DNA from: Diphasiastrum complanatum
Lineage: Eukaryota > Streptophyta > Lycopodiopsida > Lycopodiales > Lycopodiaceae
Reading direction: 5' to 3'
Length of the DNA: 59,036 nucleotides
Assembly (NCBI GenBank): GCA_029204225.1
Contig: MU833246.1
Coordinates: 1 to 59,036 of the forward strand
Position 1 is the stretch's first letter; every line of letters starts with the position of its first letter. This document shows, in pieces, positions 11,040-21,456 of this stretch. Both the position numbers and the translations under genes were made by a program. The notes beneath the pieces are model-generated. The model was not told the DNA's origin. It was given only the letters and a program-made list of their open reading frames with translations, and did no database searches.

Positions 11040-12047
11040 AACTTGAGCTACGCCTTTCTTTCATTCTGTGGGCAGAATTTAATATCTAGGCTCACTACAA
11101 TGGAAATGCACATTGGTCCTTCTAGTATTTTTTTCGAAAAAAACGTTTCTTTTGTCTAAACTCAGATGCAGCTTGATTCAGTTCATCGAAATACTTGGAT
11201 TTACTACTCCGACAAATTTTTTTCTTTCCTTTCTTCTGGCTGGGTCCGGATGATCCACATGGAGTAGCCTATAATTGCTTTCTAGATGCCACCACTGTGG
11301 AATCATACACTTTCGCAACTCGTACGATGTCATCAAAAGTTTGAAGCACATTACGCTTGCTCTCATTCTAATAATCTACAGGCAGACCTAGGATAAACTG
11401 CAACAATGCCAGTTTTGCATCAAATGAGAGAACTTTATTCCATAAATCATAAAATCTTGCAAGTACGAGTCCAAACTCCGAGTACCCATTTTGCAGTTGA
11501 TAAATCTTTGGTAGAAATCCGAGTTGTCTACAACCACAAACAACTTTTTGAACACTTCCATGAGCTCTTCCCATGTGCTAGGTTTTGGTTGTAGGTCACG
11601 CCACCACGATGAAGCTTTCCCTCAGAAGAATAGAATAACGCTCTCAATCTTTTTATCTTCAGGAATCTTGTGTAGATTAAAATAACCGGTCCACTTGGTT
11701 AACCAGTCATCTACAACCTCAGATTTTTTTCTCTTTCTTCTCCCCCAAAAAAGGTTCAGGCTGAAAGCCTAAATTAAGTGCCGAAAGAGTTTTTAATTGA
11801 TTCAACAATACTTCCATCTATTGATCCCTTAAAGAGCTCTTGTTGTTTATTTCATTAAGCACTTGGCTATATAGGCCTCCCACTAAGGAGCCTATCTCAC
11901 CAACACATCCATCATGTCAACTAGACCAAAGCAAATGCACTCTAGATCCACTATCGTGATGAGAAACTCACCCAAGATCCATAGCATAACAACCAGACTC
12001 CAACTGGATCTAACCAAATAACAGTTAGAATTAAAGTAGAATCACCA
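11040..12047 (-). pseudogene. Gypsy gag, decayed, 5'-truncated
   Basis: Minus-strand pieces form a retrotransposon gag domain: SSWWRDLQPKPSTWEELME (near 11565-11620) followed by F...DFYQRFINCKMG and SLDSYLQDF in shifted frames. Later frames keep a basic stretch (RRKERKKF), but no intact CCHC knuckle is seen. The part from 11870 to 12047 has no recognisable coding. The element stops at the Copia-D LTR at 12048, so its 5' LTR and primer site are missing. Confidence 0.7.
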
Positions 12048-12296
12048 TGTTGATAGGACTGTGGGTCCTATCAGTCGATAAGGATCAATTGGCTTCGCCA
12101 TGAGACGAGTCGATGAGACACGCGTCCCGTCAACGACAACCTGGGTCATGCATGAGTTGCCTGAGTGAAGAACTATATGTACAGTGTAACTTCATTTTGA
12201 GAAATACAATTGCTATGTGAGCTTGCTGTGGAGAGTGTTTTCTGTCTGTGTTACTGTGTAGCATGATCTGTGTTCCTATTTGAAGCAAATTCTACG
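12048..12296 (+). repeat. Copia-D 5' LTR
   Basis: It starts TGTTGATAGGACTG at the end of the Gypsy remnant and finishes just before the primer-binding site. The last bases read TCTACG where a terminal CA would be expected, suggesting a point change. At about 249 bp it is a short LTR. It contains an early inverted repeat around GATAGGAC...GTCCTATC. The boundary at the 3' side is inferred from the primer site. Confidence 0.7.
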
Positions 12297-12297
12297 T

Positions 12298-12309
12298 TGG
12301 TATCAGAGC
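12298..12309 (+). other. Primer-binding site, initiator-Met tRNA type
   Basis: TGGTATCAGAGC follows the short LTR by a base or two. It sets the plus orientation of Copia-D and the start of its untranslated leader. Confidence 0.85.
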
Positions 12310-13609
12310 CGTACAAGGGGGGAGTGTACAGTACAGTGTCGCCATTGAAGAGAGCTTCATGAGAAGAACAATCTTCTGAGAGTTCGGGGTTTAAGACGGG
12401 TTGAAGACGGAAAGTGAAGTACTGGTGCACAGATTCTAGCACATAGAAGCTTATTGAGCTTGAGATTGTGTGAGGATTCGGAGACAAGAGTTGTCGACTG
12501 AATCAAAACCGTAGCAAAATAGAATTTTGAAATTCCGAAGGAAGGCTACTTGGTGTTTGTAGTCGATGTGCATTCAAATGGACAACGTTTGACAAACAGT
12601 TTGAAGCATCAGACTCCTAGCAGCAAGGCGACCTCAGAGGAAGAGGATTGGCTAGTCAGATAGTTGTAAACAGTCAACCAAGTTCAATATTTCCAAGAAA
12701 AATCCTGGCCTAGGGTTTGGAAGCACAAAAGTTTGGATTTTGAGCTGTAGGAGACCATTCTCTGATCTGTAAAAGCAAGATCAAGGGCGTCCTTGTACTG
12801 GTAGAAGGATGCTAGAAGGTTGTGTGCAGCCGCGAGCCAGTTAGGGAGCATGATAGATCTGATGGTGGCTGCCATAGCTAAAAGACTAGAAGAAAAAATG
12901 AAGCAAGCCACGAGAGGCTTGCGCACGGCCATCGCGAGTGAACAGATAGTGTCTCCAGGTGTGTATCGGCTGGAAGTGTCCATTGTTAGCGCGCATATTG
13001 AATCACGACCATCCGATGAATCTCCAACAGGGTCAACGATCTAGATCACGAGCTGGAGAATGAAGTATAGTCGTCGGATCAAAATCTACCGTTAGATGTA
13101 CTCTGAAGGGTCCTTGAAAAAGGCTAAAAGAATTTGAAGTAAATTTAGCACTTCAACTTCTTTAAAAATTTTTAGTTTGAAGTGAGAGTTGGGTCCAAAT
13201 TCACTGAAGTGTGAAGCTTCTTCAAAGTGAAAAAACAGTTCAAAAACACAAAAAGTCCCTAATTTTGGGTCCTTTATCCGTTTTGACTCAAATGAAGGGC
13301 TATAGACTCCAAACGAAGGACACCCAGACTGTACCTATAGGTACGGTACCACAAAACAGAGTGATTGCAGCGGAGAACGTGTTCAAAGTGCACCAAAAGT
13401 GATTTCACCATTCCATTGGGCACATAGTTGGGAGTTGACGACAAAGTGCGTTTCGGAAGGCGACGCCGATTTGGCTTTCAATTTGGCAAAAATGCGGTGG
13501 GTGGCATGGTAAGGGAAAAAGTGCAGGTCATTACTTTCAACTTTTGATATCACAGTTGGCCTCGGCATACTGCTTTTAGCCTACGGTAGAAGTTTCAAGC
13601 AAGTTTGCA
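12310..13609 (+). other. Copia-D untranslated leader
   Basis: About 1.3 kb between primer site and gag, without convincing coding sequence on either strand. Short frames exist (for example 12820-13044), but they show no family motif. A short inverted pair (CACTTCAAC... / ...TTTGAAGTG near 13148-13186) could form a hairpin. Confidence 0.55.
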
Positions 13610-14221
13610 ATGACAAACATGGGAGAGTCCATTTTGAGTGAAAGTAGCAAATTGGACAGGATTTCCAACTATGTAGTGTGAAAATTCAAAATGAAAAACA
13701 TACTGATGGAGAAGAACATGTGGGATGTTGTCACAGGTGATGAGAGAAGACCACCAAATGAAGCGGACATCAAAGTGTTTGACAAGAAGGTGAGGAAAGC
13801 TTTGACCTTCATTAACTTGTCAGTGAAGGGTCATACCATTACCCACATTTGTGATGCTGTTACACCCAGACATGCATGGGATGTGCTAAAGGAACAGTTC
13901 GAGAAATCAAATCAATCAAGAATCATGTTTCTGAAGTCAAACTTGAATAGTGCCCGCATGAAACAAGGAGAGCACATTCAGACTTAAATGACTAGAATCA
14001 AGACAATGAGGGATGAACTGCACTCTATTGGTGAGCGCATACACGATGTGGAGCTGGTGCACAATGCATTTTACAAGATTGCAGAAGCTTATCAGATGTT
14101 TGTGAGCGGAATAGCATCAAGAGAAAGATTTCCAACCTTTGAAGAGCTCATAGGAATCTTGATGCAGAAAGAGCAACGACAAGAAATGGTGAAAGCTAGA
14201 TGTCAGAATACTGACGATTAG
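13610..14221 (+). pseudogene. Copia-D gag
   Basis: Gag begins at ATG 13610. A TGG-to-TGA stop interrupts the conserved YxxWKFKM motif (reads NYVV-stop-KFKM near 13679). Downstream the frame is typical Copia gag: MWDVVTG, AWDVLKEQFEKSNQSRIMFL, then a second stop near 13986 and TRIKTMRDELHSIGERI. The frame ends at 14221 before any CCHC knuckle. The next 50 bases lead straight into integrase C-terminal sequence, so the nucleocapsid end, protease and most of integrase are deleted. Confidence 0.85.
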
Positions 14222-14269
14222 GATATTTTTGGTCAGAAGCATGCAGTACGACAGTCTATCTTCAAAATA

Positions 14270-15306
14270 GAAGTCCTACCATTGCCATACCAAAGATAAC
14301 ACGTGAGGAGGCATTCACAAAGAAGAAGCCAAAGGTGAACCACTTGCAAATATGTGGATGTAAGGCCTTTGTACACATTCCTAAGGAAGAGAGACATAAA
14401 CTTGATGTGAAAGCTATCAAGTGTATATTCCTAGGATATGATGATCGTGTGAAAGGCTATAGATGTTTTGATGTAGTGGAGAACAAAATACATGTAAGTC
14501 ATGATGTCATCTGTGATGAATCCAAGATGTATGAAGATGAGGATGATGAGAAGATAGACACATCCAGTGGGAAAGATGGTATAATGAGAATACCTCTTGA
14601 TGATGATCCATTTATTGACTTTCCAAGTGATGGACATGAGGATACATCTCAAGATACTACTACTCAACCTCAAGGGGCAGGTTGGAGAGGTAGAGATAAA
14701 CCTTTTGGTGCAAGAAGAATTGAAGTTGTAGGTGACAAACACAAGGAGAAAGATGTACTGTGGGATACATTTTCACCAGGAAGCCGATCACCTGACAAGA
14801 AGCTCCCTAAGTGGTTTGAGAGATTGTTGGAGAGCTGCGACATGGATGACTTTCCAGGATCATCTAGCCAGAGAGAGCTACGAAGATCAACAAGAGAGAA
14901 GACACAGCCTGAAAGGTATGAAGCAAATTATGCTCTCTTATCTAGCATTATTCAAAGCAAAGAACCCTTTGACTTATAGTGAAGCGAAGGATGATGACAT
15001 TTGGGTCAAGGCCATGAGAGAGGAGATGGAGTCAATTGCTAAGCATAGCACATGGGACTTAGTGGAACCACCAGTTGGCAAGAAACCCATTGGTTGTAAA
15101 TGGGTATACAGGACTAAAGTATAGCAAAGCACAAAGCAAGATTGGTGATCAAAGAGTATGCACAAGGTAAAGGGGTCGACTATGAAGAGACCTTTGCGCC
15201 AGTATGTAAGTGGAATACTCTACGTCTACTTGTTGCTTTAGCTTCACATTTTGGTTGGCCTTTGCATCAGATAGATGTGAAATCTGCTTTTCTAAATGGC
15301 GAGTTT
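14270..15306 (+). pseudogene. Copia-D integrase tail and RT fragment
   Basis: The frame carries the integrase C-terminal block (LQICGCKAFVHIPKEER, IKCIFLGYDDRVKGYR, IHVSHDVICDE) and an acidic linker. RT then starts with WVKAMREEMESI and PIGCKWVYRTK. A 16-bp deletion near 15120, relative to the reversed copy at 58450-58500, removes the middle of the motif and shifts frame. The next frame reads [25 protein letters not shown] and then ends near 15306. The catalytic YVDD and RNase H are absent. Confidence 0.88.
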
Positions 15307-16189
15307 TTCTTTTCCAAAAAGCGCCTTTTGAGGATGGATGCATGAAGATCCATTGATATTTACAATATATTTTTGGTATTAATTGATCTTCTACATTTTT
15401 TTCATTGCAAATATTGATTGCATCAATGGCTCCTCTTGGTCTCCGATTATGTATAGCCATTAGTACAAAATATGTCTACGCAAGCTGAGAATGGAGAGAA
15501 TGAAGAGAATGAGAGATATACCTATGAACGACAATCCAAAATATGTCTATGGAAGCTAAGAACAGAGAGAATGAGAGGTATACCTAAGAATCACAAGGAG
15601 TTCCTAAACTACAAGGATTAGTTAACTACAGTTTATGACTATTGATGTCAAATCATCCTCGAGTGTACAAAGACGAACAACAAAAGAGTATTCAGATAGT
15701 AACTATGGTCCAATCACAATCGTTTGTTTTGCTCGGCAGGATTTTTTAAAATCACGAAAATTTGGCTGAGAAAGGCAAAAACAATTTCCCTCCATCAACC
15801 ACTGTTACAGTGCATCACAGATGAATACCATTGATTGGGACACATAAGCGTTGAAAGCGTGCAAAGTAAAAAAAAAAAACAAAGGGCCCATTTTGAGTTC
15901 TAAGATCTCCTAATGAATCAACAAAAATAAATTCTCCACATTTGTCCAACTATTTATAATAGCCTGAATGTCATTTAGCCACTTTCCCTAATTATGCCCT
16001 AAAAGGGCAACTTCTAGGTACTTCACCAAAAACCTAGAATTTCTAGTCCAAATGCAATGTACCAAAATTAGTCAATTATAATGGGTCCAAACACAACCTC
16101 ATCCACTTATCTACTTGCCAAAAATAATAATACCACTATTTAGGCTTTTATTGAAAAATATGAAACTATCTCTAAGTTGAGATTTCATT
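15307..16189. other. Unassigned spacer with a local duplication
   Basis: No coding motif was recognised. Two copies of a ~65-bp block (AAAATATGTCTA..GAAGCT..GAGA..GAGATATACCTA) lie side by side at about 15468-15590. The remaining sequence is AT-rich. It separates the broken end of Copia-D from the start of a Copia RNase H fragment. Confidence 0.4.
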
Positions 16190-16870
16190 TTGGCCTCAAA
16201 AAATGTCAAATAAACTAGTTGAAAATTTTCACAAAATGCTGATCAATGGAAAATTGCTACGGACAAATAATACTATGTTATGCACTCGACCCGAACTAGC
16301 ATACCCCATAAGCTCGTTGAGGCAATTCATTTCTAATCCAGTGATGACACACTGGAAAGCTCTCTTGAAGGTCTTGAAATATATTCAAGTCACCAAAGAG
16401 TTATGCATTTGTTATGGTAGCCAATTTGCCAAAAATCTTGAAGGATACACCAATGCAGATTGGGCAGGATATCTCGACACCAGAAAATCGACTTTTGATT
16501 TTATTTTTCTATTCAACCAGGGTCCAATATCTTGTAATAGCCGAAAACAAACCTCAATAGCATTAACTTCAACAGAATCAAAATACATTGCTGCCGGAAA
16601 TGCTACCAAGGAGGCAATTTGGCTCAGAACTCTGCTTGCAGATAACGACCTTGCTCAACAACAACCGACAATTCTTTATTGACAATCGAAACACAATTGC
16701 ACTATCCTTGAATCTGAGATTTCATTCTTGAAGTAACCATATCAAAATCAAATACCATTATCTCAGAGAAAAGGTGAAGTTTTACTCATTTATTGCAGGA
16801 TAGATTTTATGGAAGCAATTTACCTCACAAAGCATTATCAAAAGACAACCATATCAGATTTAATAATATG
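16190..16870 (+). pseudogene. Copia-G RNase H fragment
   Basis: The frame 16203-16682 has the connection and RNase H domains of Copia pol: CTRPELAYPISSLRQF, MTHWKALLKVLKYI, GYTNADWAGYLDTRKST and STESKYIAAGNATKEAIWL. The catalytic Asp and Glu positions are partly kept. After the stop at 16680 the expected tail is scattered over other frames (REKVKFYS-like and TKAL-like remnants, 16690-16860). RT is absent. A purine tract (AAAGAGGAC, 16908-16916) and a 3' LTR follow, so this is the 3' end of the element. Confidence 0.85.
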
Positions 16871-16916
16871 TTAAATTTGAAGTTCAAAAAATTTCAGAAT
16901 CCACATTAAAGAGGAC

Positions 16917-17714
16917 TGTTGGATTTCAAATCTCAAGTGGAAATCCACTTTGTAATGAGCATTCTGAAGATGTAAATACTCAAAAAAATTCTAGAAAAAT
17001 TAAAAGGATATGCATGGAAGATCAAAGCCTGTTCTTGACCCCAAAGTATCAAAATGGATTTCAAACCTACCTTTGGTCAACGGCTTGAATTGACTCAAAA
17101 CATATTTTGATTCCACACATATTTCAACCCATAACCTATTTCGATCAAAACGCTATCTTGATACTATCAACCATTCTAATCCACATCGCAATCAGAGGAC
17201 ACGACATTGACAGTTCATCTACTTTGTACATTTGTTTACTATCTACAATGACTACTACCTAACATAGGACGGATCAAGTAGAACCAATAAAGATGTGTAA
17301 TCATACTTTCTAGTACTAGTCGATTGATCTACAATGATCATTAAATAGTACATATCAATAGATAGATCAATAAGTATAAGATTTAACAATCAATGATCAA
17401 TCATTGTGAAGCTTTTTGAAATTAGTGCAACCAAAAATGCATGCTTCATGCATTCGGCACTTTGATCTATTAAGATCAATTTGTTTCAATCAAGAGTGCA
17501 ATTTTGTCTCACACTAGAGTTTGTTCTTGCATTGATGTACTGATTAAATCTCTCTTCAATCTTACTAGCTATCTGACACACTACTGATCCAACTACAACT
17601 CATGTTGTCACATTCCGTTGCCAGTAACTCGAAGTATTCATCTCTAAGCGAATCAATCCAAAGCTTATCCTCTGGACATCCGATCATTCGATCATCAACC
17701 ATCAATTTCTGACA
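16917..17714 (+). repeat. Copia-G 3' LTR
   Basis: It begins TGTTGGATTTC right after the purine tract and ends near TTTCTGACA. It shares ordered blocks with 5532-6100. The left end is well supported. The right end is inferred from the CA dinucleotide, because no clean target duplication was found. Confidence 0.7.
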
Positions 17715-18084
17715 TTAACTAGATCAAATAATGTAGTAAGGGACAATGTTCTAGTTATGCTCATAGATTTTCCAGATGAGCCATGAAGCATTATTGATTT
17801 TAGGAAGATTGAAACATGTCGCACTCTATATCAAGAATATTTAGAGGGAGGGAGTGTTATGAGAATGTAACTATACCACACCTAATAATGTCTCTAGCGG
17901 CAACTAACCACTAGAGGACAAAGAATGGTGTTGGGTCAGTGGCATGCATGCATACCAGGCAATAGGTATGAGGGCCAGTTATGCCCATTTGGTCACATGT
18001 ATGACAAATAGGAGGCATGTAGTCCTTCAGTAGTGGATTGGGAGTCCTCATGCATCAATAATCCATGCATGATGGCTCAATCCA
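17715..18084 (+). other. Possible Copia 3' end with polypurine tract
   Basis: A purine tract GAGGGAGGGAG ends at 17854 and is followed by TGTTATGAGAATG, the arrangement of a polypurine tract and LTR start in plus orientation. No second LTR copy and no coding tail can be confirmed. Downstream, 17855-18084 has no recognisable coding until the Copia-B nucleocapsid knuckle. Confidence 0.35.
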
Positions 18085-20801
18085 AAGATTGAGTGTATCC
18101 ACTGCCACAAGAAGGGTCATGCAGCCGTGGATTGCTGCCAGAACCCGAAAAACAAATCAACGCAGAACAGACAGGAGAACATCAACAGTTCATCCTATGT
18201 CAAGAAGCCTGAGAGCTCAAAAATGGGTGAAGAAAGATCAAACAGAAACTATTCGACTGCCTACATTTGTGAAGACGTGTGTGTAGCATCAACATCTGAC
18301 ACACATGAGGTGATCCTAGATTCAGGAGCCACCTCACACTTTGTGACATCAAGACGAATTATGTCTGATTTCAGAAGTGTTGATCCTTCAAGATTCATAG
18401 TTCTTGGGGATGGATCTAAACTTCAAGTGAACGGTATTGGTTCGCTTTAGCTCAGCACCAATGGCAGAGACAAATGGCTTGAAGACGTTATGTTCGTGCC
18501 TACACTACAGCAAAACTTGCTTTCTATAACAAGAATAGCAGATGCAGGGACGCGTGTGACGTTTTTAGACAAAGCATGCAACGTGGATGATGCCAGTACC
18601 AGTACTTAGGTCGCTCAAGGCAGAAAGAAAGGTAATCTATATCATTTGAAAGTACGCCTATCTGCAGATCAGGTGTATCAGACTCATGATGACTCTCCAG
18701 ACACTCTGTGGCACATAAGACTATGCCACATGAACTCAATGGCACTTTACCAAGCAAGCCATCATGGAGCAATAACAGGGGTCAACATCTTGAATCAACC
18801 AGTTCGACCGTCTGTGATGCATGTTTTAAGGGTAAGATGTCACGCACTCCATTCAAAGACTCCTACAGAACGACCAAGATTCTGGAGTTAGTATATTCTG
18901 ACATCTGTGGGTCTTTCAATGTGATCTCAGTAGGAGGTTCAAAACATTATATAACCTTCATTGATGATTATAGTAAATTTGCCAGAGTGTACTTTATTTA
19001 GAATAAATCTGAAGCACTTGATAAATTCAGAGATTATGTGAATTGGGCTGAAAGATGTACAGACAACAAAGTGAAGTAGATCAGGACAGATCGAGGTGGC
19101 GAATATATTTCGAATCATTTCACTGACTTCTGCAATGATCATGATATCATTCACAGAAGGACTGCAGCCTACACACCGTAGCACAATGATGTTGCTGAAA
19201 GAAAGAACAGGACCCTGATGGAAGCAGCCAGATGCATGATGGCCTATTCGAAGGCTCCAAGAGTACTGTGGGCTGAAGCAGTAGCTACAGCCGCATATAT
19301 CCAGAACGGGACATGTAAGTCTGGTGTCCCTCACATGACACCACACGAGTTATGGTGGGGTAGAAAGCCCAACTTGTCTCACATCAGAATCTTTGGATGT
19401 GCAACTTATGCACATATTTCTGATAAGCTTCAAAAGAAGCTTGATGAGAAAGCTGAACATGGATTTCTAGTAGGTTATGACAACAACTCGTCATACTATA
19501 GAGTCTGCATGCCAGACACGAACACTGTGAAAACAATGAGACATATCAGATTTGATGAGAGGAGGACAATGGCCAATGACGATCCTATCAGCTATGAAGT
19601 TCTGGGGAGACAGTACTACGACCTGCCACCAGCGACAGGGGAGCACAAGACGAACACGAAAACAAAGATTTTCGAGTCATTTCCCATTTGGGTGATGAAT
19701 ATGAAGACGAAAAATTTGAGAGGCAGCCTACTGCTACAATTCCTGTAAACCGAGATGGTTCCAAACCTAGCAGAGCGGCCAAAGACAAAAATATTGTTGT
19801 CCTAGGAGGATCTCCTAGAAGGTCGACAAGACCACGAAGAGCACCATCAAGATATGTGTCAGGTAGCTCAACTTCCACATCAGAAGAGTTCTGTGGATTC
19901 AGTGGTGAACCACAAACATTCGAGAAAGCGATTGAAAGTCCAGAGAAGGACAAATGGATCCAAGCCATGAACGAAGAGATGGAGTCCATGAGGAAGAACC
20001 AGGTATGGACGTTGCAGCCATTACCACATAAGCACAAGACTGCCAAATGCAAATGGGTTTTCAAGCTCAAATATGGACCAGATGGGAATGTGACAAAATA
20101 CAAGACAAGACTGGTAGTGAAGGGATTTTCTCAAAGATATGGTATTGACTACTCTGAAACCTTCTCTCCTATCGTCAAGCATTCATCCCTACGTCTGTTA
20201 TTTGCATATGCAGCTACCTATGACCTCAGGATCTGCATTGTGGACAAGAAGACAACCTTCTTATATGGCGAACTAGATGAAGAGGTCTATATGGATCAAC
20301 CCCTAGGATATGTCTCGAATTCACTTCCAGATTATGCATGCTGAATGCATAGAAGTATCTACAGTCTGAAACAGTCAGCCCGACAATGGTATAAGAAGAA
20401 GGATCAAGCCCTGAAATCATTAGGATTCAAGCCACTGTTGGCTGATTCCAATGTGTATGTTAGAGTTACAGATGGGCAGATCATCATTGTGGTTGTATAT
20501 GTGGATGACACTCTAATACTTTGCAAGAGTGATCAGCTGATTGCTGAAGTGAAAACAGACATCTCGAAACATTTTGAGATCATGGATCTGGGAGAAGCCA
20601 GGTGTTACCTAGGCTTGCAAATTGAAAGAGACTATGAGGGAGGTAAGCTCTACCTTCACCAGTCCAGATACACCCAGAAAATCCTAGAGGATTTTGGGAT
20701 GCTGAACTGCAAAGGATCAAATACTCCAATGCTCGCAGGAACGGTGCTGACAAACGATGATTGTCCGAAGACTGAAGAAGAGAGAGAAAAAATGCAGCTC
20801 A
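18085..20801 (+). pseudogene. Copia-B pol, left part
   Basis: Starts at the gag CCHC knuckle (CIHCHKKGHAAVDC, near 18091-18132), then protease DSGATSHFV (~18319), a disrupted integrase finger (LWHIRLCHMN), and an integrase core with YSDICGSF, RTDRGGEY and VAERKNRT. RT follows with CKWVFKLKYGPDG, FSQRYGIDYSETFSPIVK and an intact YVDDTLIL (near 20500). Stops at 18448, 18999, 19077 and 19179 are TAG where Gln is expected, and 20342 is TGA where Arg is expected. Frameshifts lie near 18130, 18900 and 19690. The frame is cut at EKMQ (20801) by a complete minus-strand Copia and resumes at 27134. The upstream gag and LTR are missing. Confidence 0.92.
20797..20801 (+). repeat. Target-site duplication, left copy (gctca)
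   Basis: GCTCA immediately precedes the LTR start TGTGAAAA at 20802 and is repeated at 27129-27133 after the other LTR. A perfect 5-bp duplication is what Copia integrase generates. Confidence 0.93.
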
Positions 20802-21456
20802 TGTGAAAAATACAGATCCTAAGTGGATCTAAACTCCAAGATCATTGGCTTGAATGCTTGCACTCCAAACTACATAAGCTAGGAATTGGCAACACATTCT
20901 ATGCTACCTAGAATGCAAAGAACTTGATCAAAAAGCATTTATCACAAATGGAAACTTCCATAAACATCAAGTGCGGCCCAAAATAGCATTATACAGTCCA
21001 TAATACATCAGCCTATCACTTTTGGAAAGGACCTAAGATCATACACAATAGCTTGAAGACAATACACACAACAATGCTCTCAATGGAGGAAGAAACAATG
21101 ACAATGATCTATTGATCTCAATGAAGCATACAAAAGGTTTCTCCAACCTGTTCTCCACGACTTCCCTACTATTTATGGATGAGGAAGATGACTCTCTCTC
21201 CTCTCTCTAGAAGGTACTTGACCCTAGATATTCCCTATATAGGAAAAATAGCTAAAAATGGCTTATATGACCAAAATACATCAAAATGGTCTCATTTTGA
21301 AGGGTATGAAGTTTGACACTTCATCATACTAAAAAAATACAGTAAATAAAAACATTGTGGCCTGGTTCACACGTGCAAAACTCCAGAACCAAAACTATTT
21401 ACAATTTTAGCCAATTTAGGTCTCAAACTAGCTAGGAAATGTTGACAATTTTCACA
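20802..21456 (-). repeat. 3' LTR of the young Copia
   Basis: 655 bp, with inverted ends TGTGAAAA...TTTTCACA. On the minus strand it starts directly at the purine tract, and the gag-pol stop codon TGA lies in its first bases. It holds the full-length LTR sequence, including the ~104 bp missing from the other copy. Confidence 0.95.

Noticed and set aside
12820-13044. 74-residue plus frame in the Copia-D leader
   Set aside because: No gag motif. Real gag starts at 13610 and this lies in the untranslated leader.
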